In this document: one piece after another, positions 1-5,716 of the stretch | Layout: each line of letters starts with the position of its first letter | Numbering within the stretch: position 1 is the first letter of the stretch | Source: an uncultured Clostridia bacterium | Lineage (GTDB): Bacteria > Bacillota > Clostridia > Oscillospirales > Acutalibacteraceae | Length of the DNA stretch: 11,699 bases | Direction of reading: 5' to 3' | NCBI GenBank assembly: GCA_947623215.1 | Contig: CANQGN010000032.1 | Coordinates: forward strand, 1 to 11,699 | Program-made: the position numbers and the translations under genes | The notes under the pieces: generated by a model | The model's database searches: none | Seen by the model: the letters and a program-made list of their open reading frames with translations, nothing else | Told to the model about the DNA's origin: nothing

Positions 1-39
1 AAATCCTTTATTTTCAAGCATTTCGGAGGATTTTATTAA

Positions 40-79
40 CGCCCTATGATGGGCGATAACCACTTATAAAATCGTGGTT
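40..79. other. Two small inverted repeats upstream of the HD-domain gene
   Basis: Positions 40-44 (CGCCC) can pair with 51-55 (GGGCG) across a 6-nt loop, and 58-63 (AACCAC) with 74-79 (GTGGTT) across a 10-nt loop. Both stems are perfect but short. No run of T follows either of them, so they are not convincing intrinsic terminators. They could be remnants of an upstream gene end, a transcript leader structure or chance. I see no complete gene in positions 1-144. Confidence 0.25.
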
Positions 80-83
80 TTCA

Positions 84-107
84 AATTCCCGTTTGTCGGA
101 GAGATAA
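84..107 (+). repeat. Direct repeat copy 1, left of the HD-domain gene
   Basis: This 24-nt stretch matches 635-658 at 20 of 24 positions with no gap. The core TTGTCGGAGA (93-102) and the final ATAA (104-107) are identical in both copies. The copies lie 551 nt apart and enclose the HD gene. A duplicated gene-start or gene-end segment, or a cassette boundary, would both fit. Confidence 0.5.
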
Positions 108-131
108 TGAAGAGGACAAATCGAAATTTAC

Positions 132-136
132 GGAGG
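132..136 (+). promoter_or_regulatory. Ribosome-binding site deciding the HD gene start
   Basis: GGAGG lies 8 nt before the ATG at 145. A GTG codon at 136 is in the same frame but overlaps this site, so the ATG is the better start. Confidence 0.75.
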
Positions 137-144
137 TGTCGGAT

Positions 145-633
145 ATGACCGTTTCTCAAATTATGAACAAGATGATCGCCTTCTCAAAAGGCAATCTTCA
201 CGATATCGACCACTTTATTCGCGTTTGGGCTTACGCCAAAACAATTGCGGAATCGGAGCGGCTGGATGAGGAAACGCAGTTCATTCTTGAAGTTGCTGCA
301 ATTACTCACGATATTGCCTGCCCGCTCTGCCGCGAAAAGTATGGCAATGCCAACGGAAAACTCCAGGAAGCGGAAGGCGGGCCAATGGTAGAAGCGTTTT
401 TGAGCGACGCCGGTATGTGTGCACATCAGATAGAGCGGATAAAATATCTCGTAGGTCATCATCACACTTTATCAGGCATTGACGGTATAGATTATCAAAT
501 CCTGATAGAAGCGGATTATATCGTCAACGCTTCAGAAAACGGATATGACAGGAAAGCCATAGAAAATTTTCTGAATCAATTCGTCAAAACAAGTACAGGG
601 AAGCAGCTAATCAAAAGCATATTTTGCCTGTGA
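145..633 (+). CDS. HD-domain phosphohydrolase
   Basis: This 162-residue protein belongs to the HD superfamily of metal-dependent phosphohydrolases, which act on nucleotides or other phosphoesters. Putative metal ligands in order are H23 (in HDIDHF), the H55-D56 pair (in THDIA), H105/H106 (in VGHHH) and D124 (in EADY). The domain spans nearly the whole protein and looks intact. No signal peptide or membrane segment is seen, so it is probably cytoplasmic, and its substrate cannot be read from sequence. The start is the ATG behind GGAGG at 132-136. The gene is clearly more AT-rich than its neighbours: positions 481-540 hold 23 G/C of 60, against 37 of 60 at 1141-1200. A 91-nt gap separates it from the next gene, and near-identical direct repeats flank it. 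It may therefore have a separate history from the rest of the cluster. Confidence 0.85.
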   Translation: MTVSQIMNKMIAFSKGNLHDIDHFIRVWAYAKTIAESERLDEETQFILEVAAITHDIACPLCREKYGNANGKLQEAEGGPMVEAFLSDAGMCAHQIERIKYLVGHHHTLSGIDGIDYQILIEADYIVNASENGYDRKAIENFLNQFVKTSTGKQLIKSIFCL

Positions 634-634
634 C

Positions 635-658
635 AATTTCAGCTTGTCGGAGAAATAA
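635..658 (+). repeat. Direct repeat copy 2, right of the HD-domain gene
   Basis: This is the partner of the copy at 84-107, with 20 of 24 identities. It begins 2 nt after the HD stop codon. Within it, GACAA just upstream (632-636) can pair with TTGTC (644-648) to form a weak 5-bp stem. Confidence 0.5.
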
Positions 659-709
659 ATTTTGCTTGTTGCCGCTTCATTGGAAGGCAATCCGCCAAAC
701 GAAAGAAGC

Positions 710-717
710 AAAGGAGG
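710..717 (+). promoter_or_regulatory. Ribosome-binding site deciding the zinc-ribbon gene start
   Basis: AAAGGAGG lies 7 nt before the ATG at 725. It supports that start over the in-frame TTG at 662, which has no comparable site and would add 21 residues lacking any family feature. Confidence 0.8.
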
Positions 718-724
718 CATACTC

Positions 725-916
725 ATGCGTAACTGTATTCGCTGCGGAGCGGAAATGAAAGAGGACTTTCGGATCACCTCGGGCATTGGAATCGTGATTA
801 GGCCCGCCAAGGGCCATGTCGCCGTCATACCGAGAGCCGCGGTCTGTCCGCAGTGCGGCGAGGTATCTATCTATGTGAAAGAGCCCGACAAGCTAGTGGG
901 AAAGGAAACGAAATGA
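725..916 (+). CDS. Small zinc-ribbon protein (putative nucleic-acid-binding)
   Basis: This 63-residue protein has two CxxC knuckles, C4-x2-C7 and C41-x2-C44, each followed by glycine (CGAE, CGEV). That is the layout of a four-cysteine zinc ribbon. Similar small Clostridial proteins are usually annotated as nucleic-acid-binding, but binding is inferred here and not visible. The start follows a strong AAAGGAGG site. The next gene begins 2 nt after this stop, so the two are probably translated from one message. The short, intact form suggests a functional stand-alone protein and not a fragment of a larger enzyme. Confidence 0.75.
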   Translation: MRNCIRCGAEMKEDFRITSGIGIVIRPAKGHVAVIPRAAVCPQCGEVSIYVKEPDKLVGKETK

Positions 917-917
917 A

Positions 918-1442
918 ATGAAGCCCTTTCAAAGAGCTATTGTTATCGGTTCACCCGGAGCGGGAAAGAGCGTTTTTGCCCGCACTTTGCGGGATAGAAC
1001 CGGCCTGCCGCTCTATTATCTTGACCGAATCTGGCACAAGCCGGACAAGACCGCCGTGTCAAGGGAAGAATTTGACCGCCGACTTGCCGAAATTCTCGCC
1101 GAGGAGCGCTGGATCATCGACGGCAACTATCAGCGTACCCTGCGGCCGAGACTGGAGCGCTGCGACGCGGTCTTTCTGCTGGACTATCCCAAAGAGGTCT
1201 GCCTCGCGGGTGCGGCCGCCCGCATCGGAACGGTCAGAGAGGATTTGCCTTGGGTGGAGGACGAATTTAACGATGAGTTCCGGCAGTGGATCGAGGAGTT
1301 TCCCGAAAAGCAGCTGCCCGAAATTTGCCGCCTGCTTGCGGAATACCCGGATAAAACAATCACGGTGTTTAAATGCCGACAAGAGGCGGAGCGGTGGTTT
1401 TCAGAAAATCGGAGGGAGGACACACCAGATGCAAACGCTTAA
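918..1442 (+). CDS. P-loop nucleotide kinase-like protein (adenylate-kinase/FlaR-type ATPase)
   Basis: This 174-residue protein opens with a Walker A loop, GSPGAGKS at residues 11-18, directly after a hydrophobic strand (AIVIG). The following LDRIWHKPD (35-43) and WIIDGNY (65-71) are typical of small P-loop proteins related to adenylate kinase and often named topology-modulation or FlaR-like. They are expected to bind ATP and may phosphorylate a small molecule or nucleotide, but the substrate is unknown. The protein lacks membrane segments and a signal peptide. It starts 1 nt after the zinc-ribbon stop codon, and its last 14 nt overlap the start of the nitrilase-family gene in another frame. 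This suggests translational coupling. The C-terminal ~25 residues are charged and fall outside the conserved core. Confidence 0.8.
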   Translation: MKPFQRAIVIGSPGAGKSVFARTLRDRTGLPLYYLDRIWHKPDKTAVSREEFDRRLAEILAEERWIIDGNYQRTLRPRLERCDAVFLLDYPKEVCLAGAAARIGTVREDLPWVEDEFNDEFRQWIEEFPEKQLPEICRLLAEYPDKTITVFKCRQEAERWFSENRREDTPDANA

Positions 1443-2310
1443 AATCGCCCTGCTGCAAATTACGCCGACCGGCTCTTTGCAGGAAAATTTGGAAAAGGGA
1501 CTTGCGGCCTGCCGAGAAGCGAAGAAGCAGGGCGCGGAAATCGCGTTGTTCCCCGAAATGTGGAGCAATGGCTATCGCATTTACGACCGGCCGGTTGCCG
1601 ACTGGCAGTCGGAGGCTATCCCCGCAGACGGAGCCTTCATTCAGACATTTGGACGCTTGGCGAAGGAACTGGAAATGGCCATTGGAATCACGCTGCTCGA
1701 ACGGTATGACCCAGCGCCGCGCAATACGATGATCTTGTTCGACCGCTTCGGGCGAAAGATGCTGACCTATGCGAAGGTGCACACCTGCGATTTTGGCGTG
1801 GAACGCGATCTGACGCCGGGCGAAGATTTTTCCGTCGCGATGCTGGATACTGTCTGCGGCAGCGTGCAGGTCGGTGCCATGATCTGCTACGACCGGGAAT
1901 TTCCCGAAAGCGCACGGATCTTGATGCTGAAGGGCGCGGAACTGATCTTAGTTCCTAATGCCTGCCCCATGGAGATCAACCGCCTTGCCCAGCTTCGCGC
2001 AAGAGCATACGAAAACATGACCGCCATCGCCACTTGTAATTATCCGATAGGTGTGCCTGACTGCAACGGCGGTTCCAGCGTGTTTGACGGCGTCGCTTAT
2101 TTGCCGGAGCTTACCGACTCTCGTGACACCTGTGTTTTGCAGGCGGGCGGAGAAGAGGGGATATACATTGCCGAACTGGATCTGGAACAGCTGCGCCGTT
2201 ACCGGGAGACCGAGGTGCATGGCAACGCTTATCGGCATCCGAAAAAATATGGATTGCTGACAGACACAAATATTCGAGAACCGTTTGTCCGCAAGGACTA
2301 TCGGGAGTAA
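1429..2310 (+). CDS. Carbon-nitrogen hydrolase (nitrilase superfamily amidohydrolase)
   Basis: This 293-residue protein has the Glu-Lys-Cys catalytic triad of the nitrilase superfamily: E43 (in LFPEMW), K116 (in YAKVHTCDF) and C153 (in MICYDREFPE). The cysteine attacks an amide or nitrile carbon and releases ammonia or an amine. Family members act on omega-amides, carbamoyl-amines, cyanides and similar compounds, and the substrate here cannot be assigned. The length is normal for a single-domain member and the fold appears complete. Start choice rests on the purine-rich GGAGGGAGGA at 1411-1420, 8 nt upstream, and on the start of family similarity at MQTLKIALLQ. The frame is open far upstream, but that part is a shadow of the P-loop gene. 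The YolD-like gene follows after 16 nt. No secretion signal is seen. Confidence 0.9.
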   Translation: MQTLKIALLQITPTGSLQENLEKGLAACREAKKQGAEIALFPEMWSNGYRIYDRPVADWQSEAIPADGAFIQTFGRLAKELEMAIGITLLERYDPAPRNTMILFDRFGRKMLTYAKVHTCDFGVERDLTPGEDFSVAMLDTVCGSVQVGAMICYDREFPESARILMLKGAELILVPNACPMEINRLAQLRARAYENMTAIATCNYPIGVPDCNGGSSVFDGVAYLPELTDSRDTCVLQAGGEEGIYIAELDLEQLRRYRETEVHGNAYRHPKKYGLLTDTNIREPFVRKDYRE

Positions 2311-2326
2311 AAGGGAGTACGCCGCT

Positions 2327-2779
2327 ATGGGAGATAACCCGAAATACGCAAGAGAATACGATTTTCCATATCCGGAGGGCGTGGAGTATCCGTACCAGCG
2401 GATGTCGATGCTCGACCGGGCGGCACAGTTTGCCTCCTTCAAGGCGCTGTCCGGTTACGAGGACGCGGTGGACGAGGCCGCCCGCCTGACCGACGCTAAA
2501 ACCGAGCTTGACGAGGCTACCATCGACCTGCTCAACGCCAAAATTCAGATATTGCAGGATCATATCGCCGAGGAGCCGGAAATCACCGTGACCTATTTTC
2601 TGCTGGATAAAAAGAAAGCCGGAGGTAAGTACATCACGACCTCTGGGAAGGTAAAACGGATCGACGATTATGAACGAGTAATTCAGTTTACGGACAGAAA
2701 GTCCGTCCCTATGGACGACATCCTCACAATTGACGGAGAGATATTCGGTATTCTGAATCAAAGCGGAACGGACATATAA
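2327..2779 (+). CDS. YolD-like family protein
   Basis: This 150-residue protein carries the conserved stretch RMSMLDRAAQFASFKAL (residues 25-41), followed by an acidic helix and a C-terminal part with ITVTYFLLDKKKAGG and a small beta-rich domain. Clostridial YolD-like proteins look like this. The family is often encoded beside Y-family (UvrX/DinP-type) translesion polymerases and has been linked to the DNA-damage response, but the mechanism is not established. No polymerase gene is visible in this window. The start is the ATG behind AAGGGAG (2311-2317). An in-frame upstream ATG at 2285 lies inside the nitrilase-family gene and is rejected. The MBL-fold gene begins 12 nt downstream. No membrane segment is present. 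Confidence 0.75.
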   Translation: MGDNPKYAREYDFPYPEGVEYPYQRMSMLDRAAQFASFKALSGYEDAVDEAARLTDAKTELDEATIDLLNAKIQILQDHIAEEPEITVTYFLLDKKKAGGKYITTSGKVKRIDDYERVIQFTDRKSVPMDDILTIDGEIFGILNQSGTDI

Positions 2780-2791
2780 AGGAGAAAGAAA

Positions 2792-3499
2792 ATGGTACGC
2801 ACCGTAAAAATCGACGATCAAACGTGGCGCTTTGAGGAGGACGGCGTCCGCTTTTTTCTGTTGACGGGAAGCGAGCGTGCGCTGCTCATCGACAGCGGAA
2901 TGCAGACTCACAATGCAAAGGAGCTGGCAGAAGCGCTCACCGACCTGCCGCTGTCCCTGCTCAATACCCACGCCGACCCCGACCACATCGGCAGCAACGG
3001 CGAGTTTGACGAATTTTACATGAACCCCGCCGAGTGCGTGAATTTCTATGGTAAGCAAAAGCGTAATGGAGAGATTCTTCCGGTTTGGGACGGAGACGTG
3101 ATCGACCTGGGCGGCCGTCCGCTGCGTTTGATTGCCATCCCCGGTCATACGCCGGGCAGTATCGCCTTGCTTGACGAGAAAAATCGCCGGCTCTTTTCCG
3201 GCGACCCGGTGCAGGACGGCCGGATTTTTATGTTTGGCGAATGCCGGGAAATGCACGCCTACATCCACAGTCTGCGCCGGCTGGAAAGCATGGCGGGATT
3301 GTTTGACGAGATATATCCCTCCCACGGAAGCTGTCCGGTATCGCCCGCGCTGATTCCGCAGCTTGTCACGGCGGCAGAGAAAATTCTTGCGGGCAAGGCC
3401 GAGGGAACGTCGGAGAACGTTTTCGGTCAGCCCATCACCGCCTATGACATGGGCATCGCGACATTTTTGTGCGACCGAAAGGGAGGGGAGAGCAAATGA
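2792..3499 (+). CDS. MBL-fold metallo-hydrolase
   Basis: This 235-residue protein shows the metallo-beta-lactamase fold motifs in order: H60-A-D62-P-D64-H65 (THADPDHIG), H119 (GHTPGS), D138 (FSGDPVQD) and H178 (YPSHG). The motif has Asp in place of the second His of the classical HxHxDH, a known variant among glyoxalase II-like hydrolases. It is probably a metal-dependent hydrolase of thioesters, phosphoesters or similar bonds, substrate unknown. The start follows AAAGGAGA at 2778-2785. The stop overlaps the ATG of the truncated dehydrogenase (ATGA at 3496-3499), a sign of translational coupling. Pairing with a short-chain dehydrogenase suggests the two once served one small-molecule pathway. 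The protein itself looks complete. Confidence 0.9.
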   Translation: MVRTVKIDDQTWRFEEDGVRFFLLTGSERALLIDSGMQTHNAKELAEALTDLPLSLLNTHADPDHIGSNGEFDEFYMNPAECVNFYGKQKRNGEILPVWDGDVIDLGGRPLRLIAIPGHTPGSIALLDEKNRRLFSGDPVQDGRIFMFGECREMHAYIHSLRRLESMAGLFDEIYPSHGSCPVSPALIPQLVTAAEKILAGKAEGTSENVFGQPITAYDMGIATFLCDRKGGESK

Positions 3500-3558
3500 G
3501 TTTTGAAGGAAAAGTTGCCGTGGTCACGGGCGGCGCACAAGGGATAGGGAAGTGCATT
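3496..3558 (+). pseudogene. Truncated short-chain dehydrogenase/reductase (5' remnant)
   Basis: The first 21 codons encode MSFEGKVAVVTGGAQGIGKC and one further Ile. This is the beta1-TGxxxGIG dinucleotide-binding motif that opens classical short-chain dehydrogenases (normally about 250 residues). After codon 21 the reading frame shows no family similarity: the acidic helix, second Rossmann strand, NAG motif and YxxxK catalytic motif are all missing. The frame stays open to a stop at 3757-3759, passing through the uvrB promoter and into uvrB out of frame. It could yield a meaningless 87-residue peptide. The ATG overlaps the MBL stop by 4 nt, so the original gene was coupled to it. The 3' end has been lost by deletion, recombination or misassembly. 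Confidence 0.8.
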
Positions 3559-3630
3559 TTCATATTGCTATGCAGTATGCTCCTGTGTGATTGGGAATAC
3601 TGGTGCTTTGCAAAAAAACCCGTCTTTCCC
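3559..3630. other. Junction between the left cluster and the uvr region
   Basis: The dehydrogenase coding sequence stops matching its family at about 3558, and the uvrB promoter begins at 3631. The 72 nt between them resemble neither flank. A short inverted repeat, TGCAT (3553-3557) and ATGCA (3570-3574), straddles the breakpoint, but arms this short can occur by chance. No insertion sequence end or integrase site is recognisable. A run of seven A (3612-3618) is not part of a terminator on either strand. Confidence 0.55.
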
Positions 3631-3659
3631 TTTTCTTTTCCCGGGAAATGTGGTATACT
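3631..3659 (+). promoter_or_regulatory. uvrB promoter with extended -10
   Basis: The -10 hexamer TATACT (3654-3659) is preceded by TG at 3651-3652 (TGGTATACT), an extended -10. The T-rich TTTTCT at 3631-3636 sits 17 nt upstream in the -35 position but matches TTGACA poorly. The same layout recurs before the gene at 9705. A perfect 12-nt palindrome, TTTCCCGGGAAA, occupies 3637-3648 in the spacer. No canonical Firmicute LexA box (GAAC-N4-GTTC) is visible up to the uvrB start. Confidence 0.75.
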
Positions 3660-3694
3660 GATAGGGTTCAAGAACAGTAGGGGAGGGGCAAGGC

Positions 3695-5716
3695 ATGGAG
3701 CAGGCCTTTCGGCTGCACGCGCCTTATCAGCCCACCGGCGACCAGCCGCAGGCCATTGACCGGCTGGTGCAGGGGGTGCTGAGCGGCGAAAAAGAGCAGG
3801 TACTGCTGGGCGTTACGGGGTCCGGCAAAACCTTTACCATGGCAAACGTCATTGCCCGGGTGAACAAGCCTACCCTGGTGCTTGCCCACAACAAAACGCT
3901 GGCCGCCCAGCTCTGCTCAGAATTCCGCGAGTTCTTTCCCGAAAACGCGGTGGAGTATTTTGTGAGCTACTACGACTACTACCAGCCGGAGGCTTACGTG
4001 CCCACCACCGATACTTACATAGAAAAAGACTCTGCCATTAACGACGAAATCGACAAGCTGCGCCACTCTGCCACCTCTTCTTTAAGCGAGCGGCGAGACG
4101 TGCTCATTGTCGCCAGTGTTTCCTGCATTTACTCCCTCGGCAACCCCATTGACTACCGCAGCATGGTCATCTCGCTTCGCCCCGGAATGGTAAAAGAGCG
4201 CGACGAGCTGATTGCCAAGCTGGTAGAGATTCAGTACGAGCGCAACGACGTGGCCTTTACCCGCAACAAATTCCGGGTGAGGGGAGACGTAGTGGAGATT
4301 TTTCCCGCATATTCGGGCGAAAAAGCCATTCGAGTGGAGTTTTTTGGCGATGAAATCGACCGAATTTCTGAAATGAACCCCCTCACGGGCGAAGTGACGG
4401 CTAACCTCAGCCACGTGGCCATTTATCCCGCCTCGCACTACGTGATAGAGCCCGCCAAAATGGAGGACGCCCTGCGGCAAATCGAGGCCGAAGCGGCGGA
4501 GCGTGAAGCCTGGTTTCGGGCGCAGGGTAAGCTGCTGGAGGCCCAGCGCATTCGCCAGCGCACCGAGCACGACGTAGAAATGCTGCGCGAAATCGGCGTT
4601 TGCAAGGGGGTAGAAAATTACTCCCGCGTGATGGCTGGCCGCGCCCCGGGCAGTATGCCCTTTACGCTGCTGGACTATTTTCCCAAAGACTACTTAATGT
4701 TTGTAGACGAGTCGCACGTGACCCTGCCGCAGGTGCGGGGCATGTACGGCGGCGACTATGCCCGCAAAAAAAATCTGGTCGACTACGGCTTTCGCCTGCC
4801 CTCGGCTTACGATAACCGCCCGCTGAATTTTGACGAATACTACAGCCACGTGAATCAGGTCATCTACGTGAGCGCCACGCCCGGCGAATTTGAGTTATCG
4901 CACGTGAAACAACCGGCGGAGCAGCTCATTCGCCCCACCGGCCTGCTGGACCCCGAAATTGTGGTAAAACCCACCGAGGGGCAAATAGACGATTTATACG
5001 CCGAAATTACCCAGCGGGCCGCCCGGCACGAGCGAGTGCTCATTACCACCCTTACCAAAAAAATGGCGGAGGATTTAACCGAATATTTAAGCGAGCGGCA
5101 GGTCAAGGTGCGGTATATGCACCACGATATAGACACTATTGAGCGCATGGAGATTATTCGCGGCCTGCGCTTGGGCGAATTTGACGTGCTGGTAGGCATC
5201 AACCTGCTGCGCGAGGGGCTGGACATTCCGGAAGTCTCGCTGGTGGCGATTTTAGACGCCGACAAAGAGGGCTTTTTGCGCAGCGCCACCTCGCTGATTC
5301 AAACCGTCGGCCGGGCCGCCCGCAACGCTAACGGCCAGGTGATTATGTACGCCGACTTTGTAACCCCCGCCATGGAGCAAACGATTACCGAGACCGCACG
5401 GCGGCGCGGGGTGCAGCAGCAATACAACGCCGAGCACGGCATTGTGCCCAAAACCATTATCAAAGACGTGCGCGACGTGCTGGAAATCTCTGCCAAACCG
5501 GCGGCGGGCGAAGACGAACGCTTTGCCCGCTTGCCAAAGCGCGAGCAGCAGGCCGTTTTGCAGCGGCTGGAGAAAGAAATGCGGGCGGCCGCCAAAATGC
5601 TGGAGTTTGAACAGGCCGCCGCCCTGCGCGACCGCATTGCCCAGCTGAAAGGAGAGGGAACCGATGAAAAAAGAGAAGCTTTACCAAAAACTGGCCGCAG
5701 ACGGCCGCCACGATGA
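3695..5716 (+). CDS. uvrB: Excinuclease ABC subunit UvrB
   Basis: This 673-residue protein is the damage-verifying helicase-like subunit of nucleotide excision repair. It receives damaged DNA from UvrA, clamps it with a beta-hairpin and recruits UvrC. Visible features are Walker A GVTGSGKT (39-46), the beta-hairpin region VSYYDYYQPEAYVP (90-103), the Walker B/DEAH-like VDESH (337-341), motif VI QTVGRAARN (536-544) and the C-terminal UVR domain that contacts UvrC (about 620-655). The start has a strong GGGGAGGGG site 6 nt upstream. The last 17 or so residues are basic (ending GRRRPPR) and arise from a 53-nt out-of-frame overlap with the next gene. They extend beyond the usual end of the UVR domain. 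The gene has its own promoter. It is probably cotranscribed with uvrA, with one unrelated gene between. Confidence 0.98.
   Translation: MEQAFRLHAPYQPTGDQPQAIDRLVQGVLSGEKEQVLLGVTGSGKTFTMANVIARVNKPTLVLAHNKTLAAQLCSEFREFFPENAVEYFVSYYDYYQPEAYVPTTDTYIEKDSAINDEIDKLRHSATSSLSERRDVLIVASVSCIYSLGNPIDYRSMVISLRPGMVKERDELIAKLVEIQYERNDVAFTRNKFRVRGDVVEIFPAYSGEKAIRVEFFGDEIDRISEMNPLTGEVTANLSHVAIYPASHYVIEPAKMEDALRQIEAEAAEREAWFRAQGKLLEAQRIRQRTEHDVEMLREIGVCKGVENYSRVMAGRAPGSMPFTLLDYFPKDYLMFVDESHVTLPQVRGMYGGDYARKKNLVDYGFRLPSAYDNRPLNFDEYYSHVNQVIYVSATPGEFELSHVKQPAEQLIRPTGLLDPEIVVKPTEGQIDDLYAEITQRAARHERVLITTLTKKMAEDLTEYLSERQVKVRYMHHDIDTIERMEIIRGLRLGEFDVLVGINLLREGLDIPEVSLVAILDADKEGFLRSATSLIQTVGRAARNANGQVIMYADFVTPAMEQTITETARRRGVQQQYNAEHGIVPKTIIKDVRDVLEISAKPAAGEDERFARLPKREQQAVLQRLEKEMRAAAKMLEFEQAAALRDRIAQLKGEGTDEKREALPKTGRRRPPR
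5648..5657 (+). promoter_or_regulatory. Ribosome-binding site inside the uvrB 3' end
   Basis: AAAGGAGAGG lies 6 nt before the ATG at 5664 while still coding for UvrB residues near LKGEG. It decides the start of the beta-helix gene and shows that the 53-nt overlap is used and not an annotation error. Confidence 0.7.

Noticed and set aside
2..49. Open frame ending at 47-49 (NPLFSSISEDFINAL) that could be the tail of an upstream gene
   Set aside because: Two other frames are equally open at the window edge and 15 residues are too few to identify a family.
107..148. A 13-codon open frame (MKRTNRNLRRCRI) whose stop overlaps the HD gene ATG, like a leader peptide
   Set aside because: Weak ribosome-binding site, no attenuator structure or codon run, and such a short frame is expected by chance.
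621..758. Open frame through the gap between the HD and zinc-ribbon genes with a plausible-looking peptide (LPLHWKAIRQTKEAKEAY)
   Set aside because: No start codon with a ribosome-binding site and it ends inside the zinc-ribbon gene. It could be a gene remnant, but I cannot support that.
940..1428. In-frame upstream extension of the nitrilase-family gene, as if fused to an extra N-terminal domain
   Set aside because: The extension is the P-loop gene read in the wrong frame. The ATG at 1429 has a strong ribosome-binding site and begins family similarity.
2111..3325. Long open frame of about 400 codons on the minus strand
   Set aside because: It lies opposite the nitrilase, YolD and MBL genes, all of which have clear family motifs and ribosome-binding sites. 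The antisense frame has none.
3608..3640. Run of seven A and pyrimidine tract considered as an intrinsic terminator on either strand
   Set aside because: No stable stem precedes the T-run on the minus strand or the T-rich tract on the plus strand.
3543..3666. GATAGGG at 3543-3549 and 3660-3666 as a possible target-site duplication around the junction
   Set aside because: Seven nt at 117-nt spacing is near chance level and the second copy lies downstream of the uvrB -10, inside what looks like native sequence.
3666..3675. Inverted repeat GTTC-AA-GAAC between the uvrB promoter and start, considered as a LexA box
   Set aside because: The half-sites are in the reverse order and spacing relative to the Firmicute GAAC-N4-GTTC consensus.
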